From Kalaharituber pfeilii (lineage: Eukaryota; Ascomycota; Pezizomycetes; Pezizales; Pezizaceae), in assembly GCA_015179045.1 (NCBI GenBank), contig WHUZ01000093.1, positions 161,916 through 225,915 on the forward strand: a DNA stretch of 64,000 nt, written 5' to 3'. The notes under the pieces were generated by a model, which was not told where the DNA came from, made no database searches, and worked only from the letters and a program-made list of their open reading frames with translations. Shown piece by piece: positions 44,812-55,823 of this stretch. The number at the start of each line of letters is the position of its first letter. Within the stretch, counting starts at the first letter, position 1. A program made the translations under genes and the position numbers.

Positions 44812-45004
44812 GTTAGAGCTCATGCTCCTGTCCCCCGTTTCCTCACTCTCATCGTCCTCGCTCGCACAAAATTTTCGCTCGCACAACACCCACGCAATAA
44901 CTCGTGCTCATCGTACTTAAAACCCGCTCGAATTGTACTTTTTGTGGTCCCTTGTTCATAAAGTAGATCAATAAAGCTAGAAAATCCTTCCAAAAGTGTC
45001 AAAG

Positions 45005-46467
45005 ATGGCTGGAAAGATCGTAGAGAAGTCCGGTGCTGCTGCTACTGCTCGCACTCCGATCGTTCGTAAAGCCGTGAAAGGAACTCCAAGCTACATGCAG
45101 CCAACGCTGGCCTCAAAGGCAAAAGCGATGAGAAGATCTCTGGTACAGGAGGAGAATCCAGGCTAGTTTGATGTGATGCATCGCGTCGCAGCTTGGGTAG
45201 TATCGCTTGAGCCCTACTGTGAGGGGGCGGAAGAAGACTTCATGAGTAGGGCCTCCTCCATTAATGTCCCCTATGGGGATCATGAGAAGCTGCACAGCGG
45301 CTATAGTCGTGTCCACCCCCCTGCCTCCTCCATCACTTCCACCACCTCCTCCCATGCCATCCCCTCTGGAGGACGCTCCCACGTTCCTCGTGGAGATTAT
45401 CAGAAGCTACACGGTGGCTCTCGTGCCCCTGCTGCTGCCCTTGCCTATTCTACCTCCTCCGCCTCCTCTGTCGCTGTTCCCTCAGGGGGAGGCTGCCACG
45501 TCCCTCGTGGGAGTTACAAGAAGCTGCACGGTAGCTCTCATGTCCCTCAACCCACCCCCTCTGGGGGACGCTCTCACATCCCTCGTAAGACTTATGGGAG
45601 CCTCCAGAGACGCTCTCGGGTCCCTCACCCCGCCTCATCCACCACCACCACCTCCTCCACCACATCTACCACTTCCTTCACCTCATCGGTCGCTGTCCCC
45701 TCTGGAGGACGCTCCAACGTCCCTCGTGGGGATTATCAGAAGCTGCACGGCGGCCCTAGTCATGTCCATCCCCCTTTCTCCGTCACTTCCACTGCGTCTT
45801 CCCATGCTATCCCCTCTGGGGGACGCTCCAACGTCCCTCGTGGGAATTATCAGAAGCTGCACGGCGGCTCTCGGGTCCCTGCCCCTTCTACCTCCTCCGC
45901 CTCCTCCGCCTCCTCCCATGCCATCCCCTCTGGAGGACGTTCTCATATCCCACATGGGAATTATCAAAGGCTACACGGTAGCTTCCGAGTCCCTGCAACT
46001 CTACCTTCCCCATCTCCTCCTACGCTGTCCCCTCCGGAGGACGATCTCACATTCCACGTGGGAATTATCACAAGCTGCATGGCAGCTCTCGCATCCCTGC
46101 TCCTCTCCCTGCCTCCTCTACCTCCTCCACCTCCTCCACCTCCTCCACCTCCTCCACCTCCTCCACCTCCTCCACCTCCTCCGTTGATGTCCCCTCTGGA
46201 GGACATTCCAACGTCCCTCGTGAGAATTATCAGAAGCTGCATGGCAGCTCTCGTATCCCGGGCCCCTCTATTCCCTCCGCCTACTCCCATGCCATCCCCT
46301 CCGGGGGACGCTCCAACATCCCTCGTGGGAATTATAAGAAGCTGCACGGCAGCTCTCATGCCCCTGCACCTTCAGCCTCTTCCATCTCCTCCCATGCCAT
46401 CCCCTCTGGGGGACGTTCTCACATCCCACGTGGGAATTACAATCGGCTTCATGGCGGGAGGTACTAG
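45005..46467 (+). pseudogene. Broken copy of the SHIPRGNY repeat protein
   Basis: The copy starts MAGKIVEKSGAAATARTP like the left-arm gene. Codon 54 is TAG (45164-45166) where the left-arm gene has TGG (NPGWFDV). A 1-nt frameshift near 46000 moves the repeat phase; after it the motif continues (SGGRSHIPRGNYHKLHGSSR) to a proper ending, LHGGRY-stop, at 46465-46467. A 9-nt microsatellite (TCC TCC ACC, about 46105-46185) gives a Thr-Ser-Ser run not seen in the left arm. Two independent lesions make it a pseudogene, though expression of a part from an internal ATG (45173) cannot be excluded. Confidence 0.85.
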
Positions 46468-47038
46468 TAAATGGAGTAGTCCAAGTAGGCATGCATTCCC
46501 CTACCTTCCCCCCTTCATGCAGTAAACTGCTAGGATACTGCCAAATAACTTTCGTTCGCAGGGCCGGTACCACAAGAGCATTACCGCCGTCGTTGTACCG
46601 GAACAAAGCAGACAAGCAGGGGATTCCTAGCTGTTGGGGGTAGAGGGGATCGTCGGTGAGTACTGGCAATTCCTTTATCATGGCTCATCAAACTACTTGC
46701 AGAATGTGCTGACGCATAGTAGACGTAAATAGGAGGAAGGGAAGCTTGTGAACACGGGGCGTTAGTTGGTTGCGGTTTCAAAAGTATTGTTTTTCTTAAC
46801 TGTTTTTGGTTTTTGGTTTCTGGTACTTGGAGTACATTATTTTGTTTTTTTGCTGTTTTGGTTACTTGTATTTTCGATTGTTTGAATAGAGGTATTCAAA
46901 AATTATTCTACCGTTTATTCATTTCGAGTTACTTTTGTTTAAAAAAAGAAATTACCATTTCTCACATACTTTCCAATGGGCTATGACAAGATATTTGCAA
47001 AGGTAATAACAGGAATTAGCGACAAATTTAGATAGTAA

Positions 47039-49560
47039 CTATTGGGTCTCGTTTTTTGCCAATCCCTTTTTCACGGCTCCACCCATTCCAACAGGCTCAA
47101 CAAAGGATTCAGTGTAGCACATCAACCCTGTTGGAATCCACCAAATGCGAGGCCAGTCAGCGCCTTCCGGCCCCTTAAGAATCCCTAACCTTTCCAAAAT
47201 AGGACCTGCTGCCACGTCCCAAAGCCATTTCAACAACTCAAACATTTCGTCCTCAGAGAAGTTTCTTGACTTTAGCTGTGTAGCCATTTGGTGGACTTCT
47301 CGATAGTGCAGATCAGGCAGAAGGAATGACTCGGTGCCGTGCTTTGTCACGAGAATTGCATCGCAGCGAAGAGGGGAAACATTAACAACCACAATTGCCG
47401 CCGAGAGTTCAGAAGCCAATAACTCACTCGGATCAAAGGCCAGCAGGAACTTGTCGAAATTTGGTTGCTGCCGTATCTGCTCCAAGAGCTTTTCCAGCCT
47501 TATCGCTGCTGCTTGGCGTTCCGAAACGGCTCCTGGCGGTGGTTGATTTTGTATGTGGTCCGGTGGATAAATCGAGTTCGGCACAAAGACGTTGATATTC
47601 CTGCGCGAGCTCGGCATGTTCCTCTTCTAAATTGCTAATGTCGTTCCGAGCTTCAAGTCGATAGTTGGCGATGATACCTCGACTGAGTTCCATCTGCCTT
47701 AACGCCTCGGCTGCAGGTCGCCCTGCTTGAAGTGCAACGGCAGCAGCTTCAGGAGCCAAACCACCATACTGTGCTAAAGCATGCTGTTGATCCTTCTGAA
47801 CCAGCGAACGCCAACTGAGGAGAGGTATTAGATTAATGGCATCCTCTAGCGCATGGCTCGCATCCTTCCAACGTTTCTCACGCATATAAAGCAAGCCGAG
47901 TTTGACCGCAGCGTCCAACCGAACATATGGCGTGGAATAAAGTAGCCCAGTAGTGTCAGTGAAAAGGCGTTCGGCGCGTTCAAGGTCTTCGGCGTCTCGT
48001 GTCACATAGTATCTCTTTTGGAGTTTTAGAGCCATGGAAAGATTGACGTTTGCTTGGAGAGGATGATGTGGGATTTCCTCAAGAAGTCGAGATGCTTCTT
48101 CCGTTGCAGAAATTGCCTCTTCCAAATCCTTGAGATTTTTGGCAGCATTAAATCGATCAACCAGCAAGTTTCCCAGGCCATACAAGAAACGAAGCCGGTC
48201 TAGATTAGAGATAGGATAAGATAGCGCTTGTTCGTGGTAAGATATGGCCTTTTCCAAGTGTTCTATAGCACCGGATCGCTCATACATAGAGCTAAAGTTG
48301 CCTCCAAGGTCGGCCAGAAACGCTGCTCTGTCGGCGTGATCAAGAGCTGTGGCTCCGAGTACTATTTGTCTGTACTCGATTACCTGTTTCAAGTCAGGCA
48401 GGCTTCCTATCCTGCTATACCGAGAGGATAAAGCATTGGAAAGATTGCTTATATCTGTAGAAGTAGTCCTGTGGAACTTCTTCGACAGCTTTCTGGGAGC
48501 ACGAAATAGCCAAATCCAGGTCGCTCATTGCACTGGTGTGTTTATAACGTGCATGAAGTGCGAGACTCAAGGTGTTCAGTATAAGACCTCGGTCGATTTC
48601 GTTGCGCTTTTTTGGAATCCGTTCGAGTGCGTCTTCGGTCTGTGAGATTGCTCGTTGGATATCGTCCAGATCCCCCGTCCGCTCATATTTCTGTATCCAC
48701 CGATTACATAAATCAGCTGCTAGCGTTGGCCATATAGGATTTTCCGGGTCAGTTTCTTGGACTGACTTCTGGTTGAGCAAAAGCGCTTCCTCAAGATCCG
48801 TAAGAGACCCACTCCTTTCGAATTTCTGTGCAAGGCAATTCCCGAGGCAGTTAAGAATGTTTGGTCGATCAATGTGCTTCAGGGGAACTTGGTCCAAAGC
48901 TTTCCTTCCACATTGAATTGCCTCATCGAGATCCTTGATATCTCCGGTTCGTTTGTACATATTGAACAATTTGTTGCCCAGATTACATAGCCCGCCAGCC
49001 AAGTAGGAGTTGGGGGGTTTTGCATGAATTGCACTCTTGTTCAGCTCAATTGCCTCAGCGGGATAACTCAGATCCTGAGTTAGCTGGTACATCAAGTTCA
49101 GCCTGTCAGAAAGGTTTTGTTGGCGAGATGCGAGGTATATGCCAGTTTTCTCAGGAGTTGTATTCACAGCCTCCCTTGCTAGAGAAATGGACTCCTTCAA
49201 ATCCTCTATCGATGAGATCTGCCGATATTTTGCGTGGAGCCTTAAGCTCAAGCCGTTGAGGAATGTTGGCCGCCCGGGATGGTTGCTCTTGGATGCCAGT
49301 TCCACCGCGTGCCGGCCTAAGCTGATCGCCCGCTCAAGGTCGGCAAAGTGGCCCTCATCCTTGAAGTTGCTGAACCGTGAGAAGAGCCGGCGAGCTAAAC
49401 CATCGAGGATGATTGGCCTATCCACATCGTCCATGGAAGTTATCGCCACTGCCTTTTCGGCGTATGCGATGGCCTGTTCAAGGCACTTGATGTCTTTTGT
49501 CCTCTGAAACTCTCCATCAAGCTACTTTCCAAGGTTAGACAAATGGTGGCAGCAGTGTGG
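47039..49560 (-). pseudogene. TPR-CHAT paralogue 2, broken and truncated
   Basis: Homologous to the gene at 14410-18255. From upstream: LDGEFQRTKDIKCLEQAIAY with a TAG at 49522-49524 just before it; an open TPR block 49449-48415; a 1-nt frameshift near 48440; a second TPR block continuing to LCAELDLSTGPHTKS; a second frameshift near 47520; then the first part of the CHAT region (QPNFDKFLLAF, VVVNVSPLRCDAILV, PRIWWIPTGLMCY). The frame then leaves the family pattern and stops at 47039. The entire catalytic half (HFACHG and SACSTA equivalents) is absent and not found in the adjacent DNA, which belongs to the inverted duplication. The product could not be a protease. It is divergent from the gasdermin-like gene at 50453, mirroring the 14-20 kb locus. 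Confidence 0.88.
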
Positions 49561-50452
49561 AATCCCTGGCTGTGGGGTTGGATGTACAGTATAGTTTGAG
49601 ATCTTGTCACGCTGTTTGCGTCCGTACTGGCTGTTCCACACATGTACATGATGGATCCTGGTGACGTGCACTTAGCCGCAACAAATCGCGTAGCCGGCGG
49701 GGTCTCACATACCCAATTCCACCCGATTGCATGTAGTAGAGGGTAACTCATCGAACAGTCAGAAACTAGAAGGCAAGATGGAGAACTGAAGCTTTAACAC
49801 TATGGTTACAAACTGTTCACTGCGATGATACATAGGCGATACGTTCTTCAGTGTGGGAAGCTATTGAAGCAAAAACGTGAAGGTGAGAACACATATAACT
49901 TGTTTGATAGGAGAGCTGGTTTACGAGACTACTAGCTTGGTAGCAGTGTATCATCAACTTTATAAACCAGTATCAAACAAGGACATCGATATCTCCATGT
50001 GCATTTAAGCATGTGGCAAGGCTGTGTTTCTAGTTCTATTCCTGTCTGCTACCCAGCCATTCGTAGGAACTGCGGCTGCGGACATATACTTGGTCTGTTT
50101 AAAACACGCTCTATTAGGCTACATTGGAGGACTATCATTAATTGCAACTCACGACATTATGTGCCTGTATGAGTTAGTCTCATTGTGATTGGCCAGGGAG
50201 ATAAGGGTGATTATCTCTGCACTATGTATGACTCGAATACGGCATATGTGGCGGCTCAGCTCAGTGAGGCGAATAGTTGCAAGGCTATTCAGAAAATAGA
50301 TTCGTAATAACATAAACAAACGCAACATCCCAGGTATCCTCGAATCTCCGGGCAGCCTCAAGAGCTATGACAACAAGAAATTATTTGGTAAAGCGTGAGG
50401 CCCTCTTGTACTCTCCCATTATTGATCCAAGTACATATATCCATTCAAAACC
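49561..50452. promoter_or_regulatory. Shared upstream region of the second divergent pair
   Basis: About 0.9 kb separates the broken TPR-CHAT2 and the gasdermin-like gene 2. No gene is recognised. A variant of the micro-insertion word (CTGGTTTACGAGACTA, one extra T) lies at 49916-49931. Confidence 0.4.
49916..49931 (+). repeat. Micro-insertion word variant, copy 4
   Basis: CTGGTTTACGAGACTA has one extra T compared with the other copies. Only a weak flanking match (AGCT on both sides) is visible. Confidence 0.4.
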
Positions 50453-51244
50453 ATGCGGCGCCCTTGGGTTACCAGCTATCTGTTGCCTGAAAATGCCGTT
50501 GAAATTGGTCTGTTCGTACTTGATATCGAGAATCCAGATCATGACTTTTATGACCCAGTTACGGATCCTCCCCTCACAAAAGAGATTGCCTCGATGACCC
50601 ACGAGGGAATTGGCGAAATTGAGACACATGCGAAGGCACCTGGATTTTGGAGGTTCTTAACAAAAATGTTTGCAGTGTCTTACAACGTTCGAGAGGAGGC
50701 TAAAGCCCAACTACAGGCGGCAATTTGCACTACACACCTGCTGAAGAATTCCGGAAACTACTTTGACACTGCCTGCCAGGATCCTTCTGTACAGAAGTGG
50801 CTGGGGCAAGCTATCAGAAGAAAGAGGAATGTGTATCTTGTTGTCGGCCTCAAAACCTTAGCAAATTCTCATATTACCCTTCAAGCTACAAAATCGACGA
50901 AACTCGAACTGAAAGATATGCTGCGTGGACCTGATTTTCCAATTCAGGCTTCGGCATCGCAAACTAGGACCTGTGACAAGAGATGGGAATTTACAATCCC
51001 CGAGGTACAAATTTATGCTGTTCAATTTCGAAGGGTCAAGTTCTCGTTCTTTTCCCGTCAGGATCTCGAAAAGGCGCAACTTCAGCACGGGGGTCTGTGG
51101 GAGGTGTACCTCGGTGGAAGAGACGACAGGGAGGAAGACCGGGTTGTTCAAGCCGAAATACAGGACGATATTGGAGAAGAGGACTTGGAAAGCGAGTTTG
51201 AAAGCTTGAGATTTGGTGAAGAGGTGATATTGTACATTGCCTGA
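50453..51244 (+). CDS. Gasdermin-like pore-forming protein, paralogue 2
   Basis: 263 residues, no lesion, ATG at 50453. It shares with the gene at 19559 the N-terminal (I/L)LP/VP...LG-FV--IE-P--DF segment, the LKNS and W(L/I)-QAIR blocks, NVYLVVGLKT, and FRRVKFSFFSRQDLEKAQL followed by W-VY. The C-terminus is acidic (EEDLESEFESLRFGEE) but about 40 residues shorter than in paralogue 1. In gasdermins the N-terminal part oligomerises into membrane pores once a C-terminal piece is removed. Its two neighbouring protease genes (TPR-CHAT2, C14 caspase) are both broken, so if it is activated by cleavage the protease must come from elsewhere, for example TPR-CHAT1. Family assignment rests on motif memory and on the repeated CHAT neighbourhood. 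Confidence 0.65.
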   Translation: MRRPWVTSYLLPENAVEIGLFVLDIENPDHDFYDPVTDPPLTKEIASMTHEGIGEIETHAKAPGFWRFLTKMFAVSYNVREEAKAQLQAAICTTHLLKNSGNYFDTACQDPSVQKWLGQAIRRKRNVYLVVGLKTLANSHITLQATKSTKLELKDMLRGPDFPIQASASQTRTCDKRWEFTIPEVQIYAVQFRRVKFSFFSRQDLEKAQLQHGGLWEVYLGGRDDREEDRVVQAEIQDDIGEEDLESEFESLRFGEEVILYIA

Positions 51245-51507
51245 AGTATTAGAAATACAGTTCAAGAAGCCTCAATATACGTTGATGGAGATGAATACGT
51301 AATGCGGATTGATTTCGATTTTTCCCTTTTGTGTATGTAAATACTTTCGCTACTCGGAATAGTGGGTCCGAAGAAGCGGAGGGATAAAATTGACGAGAAG
51401 CAGAGCCAGCGTTGAGATATAACTCTTATTCGATGAATTCCTCACAATCAAAGAATCTACCATATAAAGTTAGCATCTATAAGGATCTACATATAGCGGG
51501 TCAGCTA

Positions 51508-53668
51508 TTACTCCTCGCCCTCACTGATGTCCTCTCCAATGCTAGCATTATGCTCCCCCCTTGGAACAATATGTACTTCAACCTCCGCCGTTGCCCATTC
51601 TCCTCCTTTTTTTGAGCTGCGCACTAACCTGCTATGACGGTCAGAAACTCCCAATTCTGCCAACAGTATCTCGAGGTCGTTTTCACCCCTAGTGAAACCA
51701 GATCCCCACCGTGCGATGTGAGGACCGAGTTCAGGTAGCTCCAGAGAGGTGAAGGACGTCGGCTCCTTGGTGATAAAGATTTTGAAACAATCAACGAATT
51801 CATATCGGGATTCCAATCCTGGGGCAAGTACATTCGGAGTTCACACTCACTGCTTTCACCATCGGTGACCGTTTCGTAGTCCATGTCGTCAGGGAACAGT
51901 TTTACGATGCCCCACGACGGCATGAAATCGAAAATTGTGATATTCAGTGGCATTCCGCAATTGTTTGTAAACCGAAGTGTGATGTTTGTTTCGTTGGTTA
52001 CACGGTAAGAGTCAGTGGAGGCATCCAAACCTGCATTTGTAAATGCCATTTAGCTCAATTCAAAAATGGGAGCTATGATGAATTCCATACAAATTCCGTC
52101 CACTTCAAAACTGAACTTTCCTTTCAGTGATTGTGCTGAATGCGTCAAGCCAAGAAGGAAATCATATCTCGCCAGATGAATTAGACTGTGAATAAATGAC
52201 TTCGGATCATTCAATTGAGGAAAGTTTCTGATGGGCTTGTTGGTGGAGTTGAAGAGCTTGAAATTGTTGGAAATATCTACACTGATGTGATACTTTGCTT
52301 GCGTTTCGGCTTCAGATATAACCTCCACAGGGCAATCCTGCGAACTTCTATTGATCTCATCCTGCAATCGATTCAATTGAAATCGCCCTGTCGAGTTGGA
52401 TGATCTATCATCAAGAAATTTAACTGGTAATTTTGGAAGCATCGATTTCAATAGCACTGCGTGGAAGCCAGGTTCAATTTTGACGCTCGACGGTGATGGA
52501 TCTGGAAAAAGTAACTCGGCTGTGGATTCTAGATGGTCGACTTTAACAACGCGGGCTCTCGGACGTCTGCTAGAGTCATTGAAGTTTTGCACATTCCAAG
52601 GATAAATCGCGTATTCAGACCCAACCGTTATCCCATGTGGTATACCAGCGCCAAAGGTCAATTTGTTTCGTTGTACACGCTTGATGGGATATGATTGAAT
52701 ATATTCAGCTTCATGACTACTGAAGATGTACCTTTGTCGATTCCCTGCAAAAACAGGTGTTTGATCGCGGAAAAGTTCGTTCACCTTTACCTGGATCCTT
52801 TGAAATAGGATGCCATGAGTAAGATTGGAACCTCCTAATCTAAGCGACGATAACAAGGTGTGTGTTAGAATTCCGTGGGGATGGTTATGCCCTTCAAAGA
52901 AGTCTTCATTGGCCTCTTCGTTGGATCGACAAGCGGCTAGTAGTTCATATCCTTGGGGGTCCAGCCAGAACTCCCGATCCACCCTCCGAAAGCTTTTCTT
53001 GAGCGAGTCCATAAGCTCTGGCCGATTGGTACCTGTATAATTTCCCGGCCCTCGTCCAGGCTCGTTGTGGCATCGATCCCTTCAATACCTCGAGAAACAG
53101 CCGTGCCATTTTCTCGTGTGGCACCGCCGGAGTAGCAACTGTCGAGCACAGCGGTTACTATCAATCCTTTCTTGACCATTGCATCAAGCAGAATTGCCAG
53201 TTCAACGTCAAGTAGGTATTGACCACCACATTCAATGTCCAGAGGAACAAGCGCTTCATCATGCCCATTCAGACCTTTGAGGTTTTCATAAGACGTCTTG
53301 ACTCGCGCTCCATGACCGGAATAATGAATGTATACGAGATCCCCCGCATTTGCATTATCAGTTACTTTCTTAAACAACCGGACAATGTTTTTATATGTCG
53401 GTAGGTCGGAGATATCCTCAAGTGGTGACTGCTTTCCGTCGCTGGCTTTGGTGGAGGTGAGTTGGTGAATGTGGGAGGGGTCGACCTTCAATTCCGTCTC
53501 GATATACTCCCGCATTTCCCGAACATCCTGAACACAGCCTCCTAAGCTTCGAAAGCTAAGGGGCCGTCTATGGTCATCGTATCTTTGGTTCCCAGCCATG
53601 TAGAAATCTATCCCAATCAACAGGAACCATTTCTGCGGTTCTTGGCTCGGTGAAGATTGAGTTGACAT
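51508..53668 (-). pseudogene. C14 caspase-type (metacaspase-like) gene, three lesions
   Basis: From ATG 53668 (MSTQSSPSQEP) a p20 domain with FLLIGIDFYMAGNQRY, the His box YIHYSGHGAR (His119) and the Cys box VLDSCYSGG (Cys178). Both catalytic residues are present. The p10-like part (GYELLAACRSNEEANEDFFE and QTPVFAGNRQRYIF) is in another frame, so a 1-nt shift lies near 53030; the open overlap is 76 bp with no intron-sized GT-AG pair. A TAA at 52050-52052 interrupts the C-terminal domain in frame (IIAPIFELS-stop-MAFTNAG), and another 1-nt shift falls near 51815 in a CCCC run. The C-terminal region (PSWGIVKLFPDD, YEFVDCFKIFITKEPTSF) resembles extensions of fungal caspase-domain proteins. Three lesions argue for a pseudogene; sequencing error in homopolymers could explain the two shifts but not the stop. 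It is convergent with gasdermin-like gene 2. Confidence 0.85.
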
Positions 53669-54070
53669 GTTCCCAGGTGTTCTACTTCTGGGGGAAGTAA
53701 GAGCGGGCCCTTGAGGCACAAGACAAAAAAGGATGTCTAGTAAAAAAGATGCGTACAATTATAGCACTTGAAAGTAGGCCAAATGAAGATGTAGTTCCAA
53801 CTACATGTATGTTGTTTTGTTTATAAACGTTGACTGCTTTGAATTTGTTCTCTATGCAATTGCACATGCAGATGTACATTCAGGACCAATTATTCAAGCA
53901 TTGGAAATTTTAGTTCTGTATCGAGAAGGTTCTGTTGAGAGGCTCAGGGGCCGAGGTGAGGATATGTATGCAGTGACGTATGCTAAACCTAAGCCAAAAT
54001 ACCGGGTGAGAGGGTGTAACGTAGCCTTGTAGCCTTGCGTAAGATCTTGATTACAGATATGTATTTGACA
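53669..54070. other. Intergenic, 5' side of the caspase gene
   Basis: Presumably the old promoter of the caspase gene. The caspase frame is open to 53758 but the first 30 residues have a different character; no other gene is recognised. Confidence 0.4.
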
Positions 54071-54660
54071 TTTTTTTTTTTCTTTTTTTTCTCACATAAC
54101 CCCGCTTGCAGCTGTTCGCCATGGCAGGGTCCATGGACTGAAGTCCTTATGGCCCGGAGACAGGAACCTAAAAACAAACAACAACTCATATATACACTGA
54201 CATTCAAAAGGGAATAGAGGAAATAAAACCATGAGACAACCCGCTCCTCCAAAAATAAAAGATTATGCCGTCAAGTCCATTTCCTCCATGTCCCTCCCCT
54301 TCCCCTTTCTGTCCACCTTTGAATTTCTGTCCCAGTCGTACAGGCATGAATCGTACCACTTGCCTGACAACCTTACCTTCGCTGGTGTTTGGCTATCCGA
54401 TTCCACCTCCCCCTCCAGGTAGATGACAACCGAGCTAGCCTTCTTTCCCTCCCTCCTCTCGTTCTTCACCAGCCATCTTGCCGCAGCAATCTTTCCCATC
54501 CAGGGGTTCGCAGTCTCCATCCAATCTCTTACTTTCCCGAGTTTCTTTGTCACCGCAATTCCATACACTACAATCACCCGACTGGATTGCGCGAGTGTCC
54601 TTTCCTTTGGGATTGGCTTCAGAGATGGTGTTGGAGATGGTTTCTTGGACATTTCCTATT
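54071..54660 (-). mobile_element. LINE-derived copy: ORF1 fragment plus A-tailed 3' end
   Basis: On the minus strand a 129-residue frame (54652 to 54263) has the look of the C-terminal part of a LINE ORF1 (gag-like) protein: GKIAAARWLVKNERREGKKA, SSVVIYLEGEVES and a KWYDSCLYDWDR end. It is followed after about 130 nt by the dispersed 3' module (CCATGGCGAACAGCTGCAAG, then CGGGGTTATGTGAG) and an A-rich tail (T run from 54071). ORF2 is missing, so this is an internally deleted or chimeric copy. LTGACATTT-type flanks are only approximately duplicated. Confidence 0.5.
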
Positions 54661-55406
54661 TGGGAGGACTGGTACTCTGTCCCCTTTTCGCTTTCTTGGA
54701 TCGGGAAGCGGTGGACTTTGTTCGGCTTTCTGGTGGCTGTATTTGATATGCTCGATTGGTATTAGATAGATTGTACAGAATACCGGAGAAACCTTCAAGA
54801 GTAAGGCTATGCAGTACGCTACATGAATTAGAGCAATAACTCCCCTTGTTTGGTACTGTACTCGAGTACGCACGCATACTCTAGTATGCATGGTAGGGTA
54901 CTTACGTTAGGGAAGGTTGGTAAGAATACTACATTGCACTCGGCGTACATTCGGCAGAGACAGAAGCCCGGCTCGTGCCAGCATACTTGACTTATAGAAC
55001 TGAGCTGCTTGGAGCTCGAGGGACTCGAGTACAGCCACATACATACTTCTTAACTCTAGACGGTCTCATCTACCACAAACAGGGACATAGGTAAGTTCAG
55101 GACGTGAAATATGCAACTACATCTAGTTAAATATAAGTACTTACTAGTAAGTAAAAAGTATATATATAATTCAGGTCTAGGCAGCAACTTGACAGCAAGC
55201 ATTGACTCTGAGATGTACTTATCAACCGTATGTACGTCTCCCCCACCTACTCTCCGCCCCGGCCCAAGTTAAGTAGGCTGCTCTGCATGGAATACTATGC
55301 ACTCGACACGGTACATTAAGTAATCCTTATTATCAGCTACTGCCTGCTAGATTACATCCATTTCGATTAGTCGACCCCCCTCCATCACATTCATGAAGCA
55401 CAACTG
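54661..55406. other. Intergenic, no gene recognised
   Basis: Only short frames and short palindromic patches are seen (for example ACTCTAGTATGCATGG, about 54880). Confidence 0.4.
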
Positions 55407-55823
55407 CTATTGTGACAGCTTGCTTTTTCCGGTATCTCCAAGCCCGTCCACACGTACACTCAACCTCTCCACCCTAGCAGGCAGCAAATCCCAGAAAGCT
55501 CCAGCAAGTTGTACCTCGTTCAGGACCCATTGAAACGCTGCAAGCAACTCCCATATCTTTGCTGTATCCACTCGTAGATCTTCGACATCCATCATAGAAG
55601 GGGTTTGATGAGGCAAAGAGCTATCCCCTAACTTCCTTTCTTAGCCGTCACAGACTGAAAGAGGGTCCTCTGTAGAGGTTGATGTTACAGATCCAAGGTA
55701 TGCTTGGGAGGAGACACAAGTTTCACAGTTGCTGTTGGCCTGTTGCACCCCCACAGCTTTAAACTTAAACGTCGACAGCTGAAGGGCCATGTTGCAGTCC
55801 CTGACCAAGGAGATGGGTACCAT
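55407..55823 (-). pseudogene. Possible small gene relic with one in-frame stop
   Basis: Two minus-strand frames (55823-55641 and 55616-55407) are in the same phase and separated by a single TAA; together they would encode about 139 residues. The second half (DTAKIWELLAAFQWVLNEVQ and FWDLLPARVERLSVRV) looks like amphipathic helix and protein-like. No family is recognised. It could be an exon of a lost gene, or chance. Confidence 0.3.

Larger units (their letters stand above)
44655..46950. repeat. Right arm of ~2.25-kb inverted duplication
   Basis: The reverse counterpart of 36750-39000. The outer end stops about 90 bp before the truncated TPR-CHAT2 reading frame (47039). Confidence 0.85.

Noticed and set aside
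45264..46187. 307-residue Pro/Leu-rich plus-strand frame in the right arm, and the 45173-46525 frame
   Set aside because: Shadow of the broken repeat gene; the 9-nt microsatellite yields poly-Pro or poly-Leu by phase. 45173 is only the part of the pseudogene frame after its nonsense codon.
47039..47617. 192-residue minus-strand frame as an independent small protein
   Set aside because: It is the out-of-phase continuation of TPR-CHAT2 after a frameshift; its first 20 residues are the shifted reading of TPR-CHAT2 codons.
52937..53080. Intron joining the p20 and p10 parts of the caspase gene
   Set aside because: The open overlap is under 80 bp and holds no GT-AG pair of plausible length that keeps both catalytic and p10 motifs; a 1-nt frameshift is simpler.
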